A DNA stretch of 21,539 bases. It comes from a virus. Of the stretch, positions 13,012 through 20,377 are shown in pieces. The notes under the pieces are model-generated. The model searched no databases and was not told the origin of the DNA. It worked only from the letters and a program-made list of their open reading frames with translations. Location of the stretch: positions 1 through 21,539 of IMG/VR virus record IMGVR_UViG_3300044675_001084. One strand, given 5' to 3'. The position numbers and the translations under genes were made by a program. Each line of letters begins with the position of its first letter. The stretch's first letter is position 1.

Positions 13012-14211
13012 ATGTCTAACTCGATCCTTACTATCGACATGATCACGCGGAAGGCTCTGGAAATTCTGGAGAACAACCTCGTGCTTACCCGCAACGTCAA
13101 CCGCCAGTACGACGACAGCTTTGCTGTTGAAGGCGCGAAGATCGGCTCCACCCTCCGCATCCGTCTGCCGGATCGCGCCCTCGTCACGGACGGCGCTGCC
13201 CTTCAGGTGCAGGATGACAACGAGCAGTTCACCACGCTGACGGTTGCCAACCAGAAGCACATCGGCGTGAACTTCACGACCGCTGAACTGACGATGCAGC
13301 TTGACGATTTCGCCGAGCGCGTTCTCAAGCCGCGTATCTCGCAGCTTGCTTCGAGCATCGACGCTGACGTTGCCAATTCGTTCAAGACCATCGGTAACTC
13401 GGTTGGCACCCCCGGCACGACCCCAGCCACGTCGCTGGTGTTGCTCCAGGCCCAGCAGAAGCTGAACGAGAACGCTGCTGTCATGTCGCCGCGTTATGCT
13501 ACCGTCAACCCAGCAGCTAACGCTGGCCTGGTTGAAGGCATGAAGGGTCTGTTTAATCCGACCGACACCATCAGCAAGCAGTTCAAGAACGGCATGATGG
13601 GTACGGGCGTGCTTGGCTACGACGAAATCAACATGTCGCAGTCGATCAAGCAGTTCACCACCGGCACCCGCGCCGCTACAGGCACGGTTACCGGCGCTGC
13701 TGTAACGTCGGAAGGTGCTACCACGCTGACGCTGACTGTCGGTTCGGGTGAAACCATCGTCCCCGGCGATGTGTTCACGATTGCTGACTGCTTTGCCGTC
13801 AACCCGCAGACCCGTGAAAGCACCGGCTCGCTGTTCCAGTTCGTTGCGCTGTCGTCTTCGACCGCGACCACGACTGCTACCGTGACCGTGGCTGCTATCT
13901 ACTCGGCTGCTCATGCACTCGCCACTGTCAGCACTCTGCCTGCTAACGCTAAGGCAGTCGTGTTTGTCGGCGCGGCTTCGTCGCAGTACGCCCAGAACCT
14001 TGTGTACCACAAGGACGCGATTACTTTCGCCACCGCCGATCTTCTGCTTCCGCAGGGCGTCGATATGGCATCGCGTCAGGTTCACAACGGCATCAGCCTG
14101 CGCATTGTTCGTCAGTACGACATCAACAATGACCGTATGCCCTGCCGTATTGACGTTCTGTACGGCTACAGCACGATTCGTCCGCAGATGGCTTGCCGCG
14201 TCTGGGGCTAA
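13012..14211 (+). CDS. major capsid protein, P22 coat family
   Basis: Predicted HK97-fold shell protein, 399 residues against 430 in P22 gp5. The N-terminus (NSILTIDMITRKALEILENN, then FAVEGAKIGSTLRIRLP) and the segment VNFTTAELTMQLDDFAERVLKP are characteristic of the P22 coat family (PF11651). Residues about 222-310 are a Thr/Val/Ala-rich beta domain (from GTVTGAAVTSEGATT to TATVTVAAIYSAA) in the place of the P22 insertion (I) domain, which aids folding and size control. The C-terminus returns to the conserved fold (GISLRIVRQYDINNDRMP, then RIDVLYGYSTIRP). A good TTAGGA site precedes ATG 13012. A strong UUCG hairpin follows the stop. Codon use is GC-rich with many C-ending codons, as expected for the most abundant phage protein. 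Confidence 0.93.
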   Translation: MSNSILTIDMITRKALEILENNLVLTRNVNRQYDDSFAVEGAKIGSTLRIRLPDRALVTDGAALQVQDDNEQFTTLTVANQKHIGVNFTTAELTMQLDDFAERVLKPRISQLASSIDADVANSFKTIGNSVGTPGTTPATSLVLLQAQQKLNENAAVMSPRYATVNPAANAGLVEGMKGLFNPTDTISKQFKNGMMGTGVLGYDEINMSQSIKQFTTGTRAATGTVTGAAVTSEGATTLTLTVGSGETIVPGDVFTIADCFAVNPQTRESTGSLFQFVALSSSTATTTATVTVAAIYSAAHALATVSTLPANAKAVVFVGAASSQYAQNLVYHKDAITFATADLLLPQGVDMASRQVHNGISLRIVRQYDINNDRMPCRIDVLYGYSTIRPQMACRVWG

Positions 14212-14218
14212 CCTAATC

Positions 14219-14240
14219 GGCCCCCGGTTCGCCGGGGGCC
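14219..14240 (+). terminator. UUCG-loop hairpin after the coat gene
   Basis: GGCCCCCGG (14219-14227), TTCG loop, CCGGGGGCC (14232-14240): nine perfect GC-only pairs, then a weak T tail (ATTTTG). It is probably a partial terminator or an mRNA stabiliser protecting the coat transcript 3' end. The next gene starts only 24 bases later and belongs to the same direction. Confidence 0.7.
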
Positions 14241-14263
14241 ACTCATTTTGAAAGGAATATACT

Positions 14264-14659
14264 ATGGCAATTCCCAATGGCGCTGGCGGTTATCAGGTCG
14301 GCGATGGCAACGCTAATGAAATCCTGTTTGCGCCTTCGGCTATCCCGACCGCGTACACTGCTGGTGTGACCCTGACGACGCTTGATCTGGCCGGTGGCCT
14401 GATTGTCTACACGTCGGCAAGCACTGCCAACCTTGTGCTGCCAACGGCTGCGCTTACGGACGCTGATTTCAGCAGCGCCCGCGTTGGCTCGTCGTTTGAC
14501 ATCTCGCTGATTGCAACCAGCACGGGCGTCCCGACCATTACGGTTGGTACGGGTTGGACGCTGGTCGGCGTCGGTACGGGCGTTGCATCGCGCAGCGTTC
14601 TGTTCCGCGCGGTCAAGACTGGCGACGCAACGTACAATCTGTACCGCATCGCTGGCTAA
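14264..14659 (+). CDS. small virion surface protein, possible head decoration, 131 aa
   Basis: The product is beta-rich and Thr/Ala/Gly-rich (MAIPNGAGGYQVGDGNANEI; then TPTITVGTGW-like strands and a SVLFRAVKTGD end). No Cys, no membrane segment and no catalytic motif. It sits between two UUCG hairpins directly after the coat gene, a place where decoration or head-fibre proteins are often found, and shares coat-like codon use, which suggests high expression. AAAGGA at 14251-14256 supports the start. I do not recognise a named family; the decoration role is inferred. Confidence 0.75.
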   Translation: MAIPNGAGGYQVGDGNANEILFAPSAIPTAYTAGVTLTTLDLAGGLIVYTSASTANLVLPTAALTDADFSSARVGSSFDISLIATSTGVPTITVGTGWTLVGVGTGVASRSVLFRAVKTGDATYNLYRIAG

Positions 14660-14664
14660 TCGGT

Positions 14665-14696
14665 TTGCCCCGGCTTCGGTCGGGGCAACCTTTTTT
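14665..14696 (+). terminator. rho-independent-like terminator with UUCG loop
   Basis: TTGCCCCGGC (14665-14674), TTCG, GTCGGGGCAA (14679-14688), with one G-U pair, then CC and six T (14691-14696). This is the best terminator of the three in the series. The T run is followed at once by the GGAGG ribosome site of the next gene. Confidence 0.8.
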
Positions 14697-14706
14697 GGAG
14701 GTTATT

Positions 14707-14991
14707 ATGCCAAATACAAAGGCTGTCGGCGTAGCTTACGCCGATCCTGAGTTCGAAAGCGTTTCCGTTACAGGCACGATGAGCGCCGCCTCGGTTGTTT
14801 CAACAAACAGCGGCGGCGCGGTTGCATCTAACGCCAGTGCGGGCGTTTACGTTCTCAGCACGGCAATCACTGCCAACACGACCACCACTTCGGCCCCTGT
14901 TGGTTCGTTGGGTATCACCACGAACGCTACGGGCAAGGGCAAGCTGTTCTACGCAGACGGCACCAAGTGGCAGTTCATGGCAATCAGCTAA
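14707..14991 (+). CDS. small beta-rich structural protein, 94 aa
   Basis: GGAGG at 14697-14701 fixes ATG 14707; the frame is open further upstream through the terminator, but that part is not coding. The product is Ser/Thr/Ala-rich (SVTGTMSAASVVSTNSGGAVASNASAG in two blocks) and ends GKGKLFYADGTKWQFMAIS, an ending like the cap strands of small phage surface proteins. It is probably a second head-surface or fibre-like subunit, as it lies between two hairpins in the post-coat series. No enzymatic motif is seen. Confidence 0.75.
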   Translation: MPNTKAVGVAYADPEFESVSVTGTMSAASVVSTNSGGAVASNASAGVYVLSTAITANTTTTSAPVGSLGITTNATGKGKLFYADGTKWQFMAIS

Positions 14992-14995
14992 TATG

Positions 14996-15019
14996 ATGGA
15001 CGGCCTTCGGGCCGTCCAT
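14996..15019 (+). terminator. third UUCG-loop hairpin
   Basis: ATGGACGGCC (14996-15005), TTCG, GGCCGTCCAT (15010-15019): ten perfect pairs, with a short T tail (TTTT at 15019-15022). With the two before it, it makes a regularly placed series after each small gene. Confidence 0.75.
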
Positions 15020-15033
15020 TTTACGAGGGTTTT

Positions 15034-15240
15034 ATGTCTGTCATTTACATGGTTCACCCGTCGCACGGGGCAAAAGTCGCTATTTCAGATGAAGAAGCGA
15101 ATTATGATGCAATGAGCGGCTGGCAGCGGTATGATGTCGACACGTCAACCATATTGACGGACGATGACGACGACGAGTCTGTCAACGAGATGGCGGCACC
15201 TAAGCGGCGTGGACGCCCCCGCGCGAAGCAGGAAGGCTAA
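15034..15240 (+). CDS. 68-aa protein with C-terminal AT-hook-like motif
   Basis: The N-terminal half (MSVIYMVHPSHGAKVAISDEEA, then GWQRYDVD) is compact. An acidic run (DDDDDE) follows, and the end is KRRGRPRAKQEG, matching the AT-hook core (R-G-R-P flanked by basic residues). Similar small proteins with GRP tails occur between coat and head-completion genes of podoviruses. It could touch packaged DNA or the inner portal-tail junction; no experiment is implied. GAGGG lies upstream of ATG 15034, and the gene ends three bases before the gp4-like gene. Confidence 0.75.
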   Translation: MSVIYMVHPSHGAKVAISDEEANYDAMSGWQRYDVDTSTILTDDDDDESVNEMAAPKRRGRPRAKQEG

Positions 15241-15243
15241 CCA

Positions 15244-15954
15244 ATGACGACTGCCGGAGACATCATCAACGGGTCGCTGCGACTTCTGGGTGTTCTGGCA
15301 GAAGGCGAAGTGCCGTCTGCGGAAACGTCGCAGGACGCGCTGAACGCGATGAACCAGATGATTGATAGCTGGAACACTGAACGGTTGTCGGTGTTCTCCA
15401 CACAGGATCAGGTGTTCACATGGCCATCGGGAATACTGTCGCGCACGCTGGGGCCGTCTGGCGACTTCATCGGCAACCGCCCTGTGCTGCTCGACGATAG
15501 CACCTATTTTAAAGACCCCGGCACGGGCGTCAGCTACGGCATCAAGTTTATCAACCAGCAGCAGTACAATGGCATTGCGGTCAAGACGGTTACCTCGACC
15601 TTCCCGCAAGTCATTTTTGTCAACATGACGTTCCCCGACATTGAGATGTACATCTACCCGCGCCCCACGCGCGATCTGGAATGGCACTTCATCTCTGTCG
15701 AAGAACTGACGCAGCCTGCAACGCTGGCCACCACGCTGCATTTCCCACCAGGGTATCTGCGCGCCTTCCGGTACAATCTTGCTACGGAGATGTCGCCTGA
15801 GTTTGGTATGGAACCATCCTCACAGGTTATGCGCATTGCCATGACCAGCAAGCGCAACCTCAAGCGCATCAATAACCCCGACGACATCATGTCCATGCCC
15901 TACAGCCTTGTGGCGTCGCGGCAACGGTTCAACATCTACGCAGGCAACTACTGA
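15244..15954 (+). CDS. P22 gp4-like head completion / tail accessory factor
   Basis: Predicted to bind the portal ring after packaging and make the platform for the next tail factor. The N-terminus TTAGDIINGSLRLLGVLAEGE with SQDALNAMNQMIDSWNTERL is typical of the P22 tail accessory factor family (PF11650). The middle is beta-rich (VIFVNMTFPDIEMYIYPRP). The C-terminal part (PPGYLRAFRYNLATEMSPEFG, then RNLKRINN) is helical. At 236 residues it is longer than P22 gp4 (166). P22 gp4 also has muramidase activity; no such site can be assigned here. Its stop overlaps the next start (TGATG), as fits partners made together. Confidence 0.85.
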   Translation: MTTAGDIINGSLRLLGVLAEGEVPSAETSQDALNAMNQMIDSWNTERLSVFSTQDQVFTWPSGILSRTLGPSGDFIGNRPVLLDDSTYFKDPGTGVSYGIKFINQQQYNGIAVKTVTSTFPQVIFVNMTFPDIEMYIYPRPTRDLEWHFISVEELTQPATLATTLHFPPGYLRAFRYNLATEMSPEFGMEPSSQVMRIAMTSKRNLKRINNPDDIMSMPYSLVASRQRFNIYAGNY

Positions 15955-17486
15955 TGAAAACGCCGATCTTAGGGTCGGCGTATGTCGCTCGAAGCGTCAA
16001 CGCCGCAGACAACCGCATGGTCAACCTCTTTCCGGAAGTCGTTCCGGAAGGCGGCAAGGAGCCTGCGTTTCTTCAGCGTGCGCCTGGCCTCAACTTCTTG
16101 CAGACAGTTGGCACCGGCCCTATCCGCGGGCTGTGGGCGCACCAAACCAACGGCGCGGACTTTTACGTCGCGTCAGGTAGCGGGTTCTATAAGCTGACTG
16201 GCCTCACGGCTACTCCAGAATTTCTTGGCGCAATTAGCGGCACTGGCCCCGTGTCCATTGCAGACAACGGCACGCAGATTTTTATTGCCTGCAATCCTGA
16301 CAGCTACATCTACAACGAAAGCACGGGCGCGTTTGGGCCAATCACTGACCCTGACTTCCCCGGCGCGGTTACGGTGTCGTATCTGGACGGCTACTTTGTG
16401 TTCAACGAGCCAAACAGCCAGAAAATCTGGGTGACGCAGTTGCTGGACGGCACCAGCATTGACCCGCTGGACTTTGCCAGCGCCGAAGGTTCGCCTGACG
16501 GCGTTGTCGCGGTGCTAACCGATCACCGCGAACTGTGGGTGTTCGGCACCGACACAACTGAAGTCTGGTACAACGCTGGCTTGTTGGACTTCCCGCTGGC
16601 TCGCATCCAAGGCGCGTTTAACGAACTCGGTTGCGCGGCCCCGTATTCTGTCGCGAAGATGGACAACCAGATTTACTGGCTGGGTAAGGACGCCCGTGGT
16701 CAGGGTATGGTCTATCGCGCGTCGGGCTACATTGGCCAGCGCGTCTCGACGCACGCTATCGAATGGCAGCTTCAGCAGTACAGTAACATCTCAGATGCCA
16801 CCGGCTACACATACCAGCAGGATGGCCATAGCTTTTATGTGCTGAACTTTCCCAGCGCCGACACGACATGGGTGTTTGACGTAGCGACGGGCGCTTGGCA
16901 TGAGCGCGCGGCGTTTGCCGATGGCGTATTCTACCGTCACCGCGCCGATAATATGTGCAACTTTGGTGGCAACATCATCGTCGGCGACTATGAGAACGGC
17001 AACATCTACACGTTTGATTTGGACGTATACGCCGACAACGGCCAGCCGCAGAAATGGCTGCGGTCGTGGCGGGCGCTGCCAACTGGCGCTAACAACCTGA
17101 CCCGTACCATTCAGCACGCCATGCAGCTTGACTGCGAGACAGGCGTTGGCCTTACCGGGCAACGCCCTGAAACAGGGCTTCTGTTAGCAGAGAATGACGA
17201 CTTCTTGCTAACCGAAGATGGCAAGTATATTGCGCTGTCGTTTAATGTTGTGCAGGGCAGTGACCCACAGGCCATGTTACGCTGGTCGGATGACGGTGGC
17301 CATACATGGTCAAACGAACACTGGAAGCCGATGGGCATGATTGGCCAGTTTGGCTACCGCACGATCTGGCGGCGTCTCGGCGCTACCATGAAGATTCGCG
17401 ACCGGGTGTATGAAATATCGGGTACTGATCCGGTGCGCGTCTACATCATGGGCGCTGAGTTGATACTGAGCGGGACGCGGGCCTGA
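15954..17486 (+). CDS. P22 gp10-like packaged-DNA stabilisation protein (tail hub)
   Basis: Predicted hexameric tail hub that plugs the portal after gp4 and carries the spikes. The 510 residues compare with 472 in P22 gp10. The start MKTPILGSAYVARSVNAADN with RMVNLFPEVVPEGGKEPAFL and PGLNFLQTVGTGPIRGLW is the family's (PF11134) opening. Repeating beta-strand units through the centre (for example DGVVAVLTDHRELWVFGTDT and YWLGKDARGQGMVY) fit its propeller-like body. A C-terminal stretch (LRWSDDGGHTWSNEHWKPMG) contains an Asp-box-like S-x-D-x-G-x-T-W motif. It is coupled by TGATG on both sides. Confidence 0.9.
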   Translation: MKTPILGSAYVARSVNAADNRMVNLFPEVVPEGGKEPAFLQRAPGLNFLQTVGTGPIRGLWAHQTNGADFYVASGSGFYKLTGLTATPEFLGAISGTGPVSIADNGTQIFIACNPDSYIYNESTGAFGPITDPDFPGAVTVSYLDGYFVFNEPNSQKIWVTQLLDGTSIDPLDFASAEGSPDGVVAVLTDHRELWVFGTDTTEVWYNAGLLDFPLARIQGAFNELGCAAPYSVAKMDNQIYWLGKDARGQGMVYRASGYIGQRVSTHAIEWQLQQYSNISDATGYTYQQDGHSFYVLNFPSADTTWVFDVATGAWHERAAFADGVFYRHRADNMCNFGGNIIVGDYENGNIYTFDLDVYADNGQPQKWLRSWRALPTGANNLTRTIQHAMQLDCETGVGLTGQRPETGLLLAENDDFLLTEDGKYIALSFNVVQGSDPQAMLRWSDDGGHTWSNEHWKPMGMIGQFGYRTIWRRLGATMKIRDRVYEISGTDPVRVYIMGAELILSGTRA

Positions 17487-18778
17487 TGGTTGCCCCAATC
17501 AACCCTACGCAGCTTACGCCGCCGCGCGTCGCGTTGATCGACGACCGCAGCGGTGCGATCAGCCGTGAATGGTATCGGTTCTTTTTGTCGCTGTTGACGG
17601 CTACGCAAAACAACCAGGCCGAAACTGAACTCTCGCCAGACACTTCATCGCTGTTGGCGTCCTATGACGCCATGCTGGCCAAGCTTGCGCAAACGACAGA
17701 GACGCAGCCAGATGCAAACGCCGCCGCGGCGTCGCTCACGGCTGAATTGCAAGCATTGAACCAGACAACTTTGACCGCGCCCGCGATCCAAAACTCCAAC
17801 ACGCTGCGCACCAACTATTTAGATTGGGAGCAAGACGCGCCGTACGTAAACCGCATTGCTCGCGCAGGATGGAACAGTTTTGACCAGACCCTCAACATCG
17901 GCATGGAGTATGATGTTGTTCAGCAGGTGGGGCTGGAGCAATATGCTAGGGTCGCAAACTTTACCGGCGTGACAATCCCCAATGGCACGGTTGTCGGCTT
18001 CACAGGGGCTGTGCCTGACAGCGCCCTGTCAGTCTCCCCCTACCTCGCCAACGGCGCAACAAACACGCTGTATGTCGTTGGCGTCATGACGCACGATTTG
18101 CCCGATAGCGGGGATAGGGGCTACTGCACCACATTCGGCTTTGTGCGCGACGTAAACACCAGCGCGTTTGCTCTAGGTGACGTTCTCTACGCTTCACCAA
18201 CAGTCGCGGGGGCGTTTACCAACGTGAAGCCGACCGCGCCTGATAATGTGGTGCCGGTGGCGGCGGTGTTGCAGGTCGGCACCACTGACGGCGTGATCTT
18301 CGTGCGCCCGACAATTGAGCAGCAGATTTATTACGGCGAGTTTACCAAACTCAACACGCAATCGCCCGCAGCGGCTAACACGGCGTATGCGTTGGTTTTT
18401 ACCAACACCGAGATTGCCAACGACGTTTCTTTGGGTACGCCTGCGTCCCGCGTTGTTATCGCCAACGCCGGTCTCTACAACATTTCGGTGTCGGTGCAGA
18501 TCACTTCCACCAATTCATCCCAAAAATCTGTTTGGGTCTGGCTACGCAAGAACAATACCACTGACATTCCCAACTCAGCCCGCGTCGCGTCGATCACGCT
18601 CAACAACGGTTATCTGGTGGTATCACTCAACGAAGTAGTATCGCTGCTGGCAGGCGACTTTATCGAAGTCATGTACGCGGCGGATAGCACTAACGTCAGC
18701 ATCGCAACCGTTGCTGCGACGGCCTTTGCACCAGCAGCCCCTGCTGTTATATTGGCCGTTACGCAGACTGAGCAGTAG
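17486..18778 (+). CDS. needle-like tail protein with C1q/TNF-like tip
   Basis: A 430-residue protein in the place of P22 gene 26 (tail needle), right after gp10. Residues 3-38 (PINPTQLTPPRVALIDDRSG, then REWYRFFLSLL) would be the hub-binding end. Residues 45-95 are helical and probably coiled-coil. Residues 150-276 are a beta domain (ATIP-like VTIPNGTVVGFTG, then TTFGFVRDVNTSAFALGDVLY, ending GVIFVRPT) common in phage fibres. Residues 284-430 look like a C1q/TNF-type jelly roll (NTAYALVFTN, AGLYNISVSVQIT, VWVWLRKN, LLAGDFIEVMY). The Sf6 needle tip also has a TNF-like knob. It could be a needle, a fibre or a fusion of both; the position favours a needle-type role. Confidence 0.7.
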   Translation: MVAPINPTQLTPPRVALIDDRSGAISREWYRFFLSLLTATQNNQAETELSPDTSSLLASYDAMLAKLAQTTETQPDANAAAASLTAELQALNQTTLTAPAIQNSNTLRTNYLDWEQDAPYVNRIARAGWNSFDQTLNIGMEYDVVQQVGLEQYARVANFTGVTIPNGTVVGFTGAVPDSALSVSPYLANGATNTLYVVGVMTHDLPDSGDRGYCTTFGFVRDVNTSAFALGDVLYASPTVAGAFTNVKPTAPDNVVPVAAVLQVGTTDGVIFVRPTIEQQIYYGEFTKLNTQSPAAANTAYALVFTNTEIANDVSLGTPASRVVIANAGLYNISVSVQITSTNSSQKSVWVWLRKNNTTDIPNSARVASITLNNGYLVVSLNEVVSLLAGDFIEVMYAADSTNVSIATVAATAFAPAAPAVILAVTQTEQ

Positions 18779-18786
18779 GAACAGGT

Positions 18787-19122
18787 ATGGCCGTATCTAT
18801 CAGCAACATCATTCCCGCCAAGACAGCGGAGAACACGCAAGTCACGCAGTACACGTCGAATGGCGTGCAGACGATCATCGACAAGTTCACGGCGACAAAC
18901 TACAGCGCCGTACCGGCAACGATCAGCGTCAACCTGGTCACGGCTGCTGGCAGCGCGGGCAATGACAACTTGATCGTCAAGACCAAGACGCTTCAGGCTG
19001 GCGAGACGTACACTTTCCCGGAACTGGTCGGCCACGTCCTGCCTAACAATGGCTTCATCTCCACAATCGCAGGCACGGCGTCGGCCATCAACATCCGCGC
19101 CTCGGGGCGTCTGGTTAGCTGA
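18787..19122 (+). CDS. small beta-sandwich phage protein, 111 aa, unknown function
   Basis: The product begins MAVSISNIIPAKTAENTQVT and continues as alternating strands (TIIDKFTATNYSAVPATISV, then NLIVKTKTLQAGETYTFPEL and GFISTIAGTASAINIRASGR). The N-terminal Q-x-T-x-Y-T, the central NYS and the C-terminal I-N-I-R-A-S-G-R pattern suggest a small virion beta domain rather than an enzyme. The ribosome site AGGAACAGG overlaps the previous stop, and the gene ends in TGATG overlap with the next one. It lies between needle-like and gp14-like genes; its job there is unknown. Confidence 0.75.
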   Translation: MAVSISNIIPAKTAENTQVTQYTSNGVQTIIDKFTATNYSAVPATISVNLVTAAGSAGNDNLIVKTKTLQAGETYTFPELVGHVLPNNGFISTIAGTASAINIRASGRLVS

Positions 19123-19550
19123 TGTTAGAGCGGTCTTTTGATACGGCGCGCATCAACGAGGTGGTAAACCACCCCTCGGTGCGCCCGTATGTTGGGCCGG
19201 GCGACTCTTTTGCGGATGTAACGCCGCTGGTCGAGGACACGGATAACTGGTTTTTGATGGGTGAACACGGCGGGTTTGGGCTTACCCAGACGGTGCCGGG
19301 TGTTCATGAAATCCATACGTTTATATTGCCGGAGGGCCGCGGCGCATGGGCGCGCGATGCTGCACAAGCGTTGCTTGATTTTGCGCGCGAGAACGGCGAC
19401 AATAGAGTATGGACTAAAGTTCCGTCGGATCAGAAGAACGTCGAGGTTTATACGCGCCGCGCGGGTCTGAAGCCGACAGGTGAAGAAGTAGAGCTATTTG
19501 GAAAACCATACAAGATTTTTGGTTTGGAGTTTAGTCAATGCCTATCTTAG
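19122..19550 (+). CDS. gp14-like / DUF2824-type protein (GNAT-like fold)
   Basis: A 142-residue protein in the position of P22 gene 14, between needle and gp7-type genes. The sequence reads like a degenerate GNAT acetyltransferase: N-terminal helix with NHPSVRPYVG, strands NWFLMGEHGGFGLTQ and VHEIHTFILPEGRGAWARDA (the last resembling the acetyl-CoA loop), then a helix AAQALLDFAREN and VYTRRAGLKPTGEEVE. P22 gp14 is a head-assembly/ejection-related protein that I recall being grouped with DUF2824; this link is from memory. Whether acetyl transfer occurs is unknown; it may be a structural reuse of the fold. The end overlaps the next gene by 13 bases. Confidence 0.65.
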   Translation: MLERSFDTARINEVVNHPSVRPYVGPGDSFADVTPLVEDTDNWFLMGEHGGFGLTQTVPGVHEIHTFILPEGRGAWARDAAQALLDFARENGDNRVWTKVPSDQKNVEVYTRRAGLKPTGEEVELFGKPYKIFGLEFSQCLS

Positions 19551-20365
19551 CACCTATCGCAGCTTTTGCGGCCACTTCGGCAGGCGCGGCGACTATCGGA
19601 GCAGGGATCGGCGCAGCCGGTGCTATTGGAGGCGGGCTTCTCGCGTCAAGCGGCGCTAAGAAAGCCGCCGCAACACAAGAGCAAGCCTCGCGGGAAGCGC
19701 AGGCATCTAACGAACGAATGCTGGAGCGGCAGATCGGGCTGCAAGAGCCGTTCCGTCAAGCTGGGCTTACCGCGCAAGAGCAGATCATGCAGTTACTGGG
19801 TATCGGCGGCGACAAGACCGCTGAAGGCTACGGCAGTCTGGCCAAGCCGTTTGGTACTGATCAGTTCCAGCAAGACCCAGGCTACGCTTTCCGCCAGTCG
19901 GAGGGTATGAAGGCGTTGGAGCGGTCGGCAGCAGCGCGGGGTGGTCTGCTGTCAGGCGGCACGCTGAAGGGCATCCAGCGGTTCGGACAGGACTTGGCCA
20001 GCCAAGAGTATGGCAACGCCTTTAACCGCTATCAGGTTGAACGATCTGCGCGGCTGAACCCGCTCCAGTCGTTGATGGGTTCTGGTCAGTCTGCAACTAA
20101 TATGCAGACCGGCAATATTGGTCAGTCGAGCCAGAATGAGCAAGCTAATCTGATGAACGCAGGGCAGGCCCGCGCGTCGGGTTACGTCGGCAGCGCCAAC
20201 GCGCTAGGCGGCGCATTGAGCAGCATCGGGCAGGCGGCGTCGTCGTACCCGCTGTATCAAGCGCAAATTGACTATCTAAAGCGCGCGCCAGCAGGTAGTT
20301 TGGGCGGCAGCGGTAACAATATGCTGCCGGGTACAAACGCGTTCAATATACGTCTTCCTGGATAA
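19538..20365 (+). CDS. gp7-like DNA ejection (internal virion) protein
   Basis: A 275-residue protein with an Ala/Gly-rich hydrophobic N-terminus (about 4-38, glycine-zipper style: GAGIGAAGAIGGGLL) that could enter a membrane. A charged, Gln-rich helix follows (42-80). The central block DPGYAFRQSEGMKALERSAAARGGLLSGG then QEYGNAFNRYQ is one I associate with phage injected or DNA-transfer proteins. The tail is Ser/Gly/Asn-rich. In P22, gp7, gp20 and gp16 are stored in the head and expelled to help DNA cross the envelope. Position after the gp14-like gene and before another Gln/Ala-rich gene supports this role. Confidence 0.75.
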   Translation: MPILAPIAAFAATSAGAATIGAGIGAAGAIGGGLLASSGAKKAAATQEQASREAQASNERMLERQIGLQEPFRQAGLTAQEQIMQLLGIGGDKTAEGYGSLAKPFGTDQFQQDPGYAFRQSEGMKALERSAAARGGLLSGGTLKGIQRFGQDLASQEYGNAFNRYQVERSARLNPLQSLMGSGQSATNMQTGNIGQSSQNEQANLMNAGQARASGYVGSANALGGALSSIGQAASSYPLYQAQIDYLKRAPAGSLGGSGNNMLPGTNAFNIRLPG

Positions 20366-20377
20366 TAAGGACGGACA

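Noticed and set aside
12919-14277. long minus-strand open frame opposite the coat gene
   Set aside because: It is a shadow of the strongly biased coat codons; there is no ribosome site, and the protein is low-complexity Arg/His/Val without a recognisable domain.
14554-14706. upstream extension of the 94-aa gene
   Set aside because: The frame is open but passes through the preceding gene and the UUCG terminator; GGAGG before 14707 decides the start.
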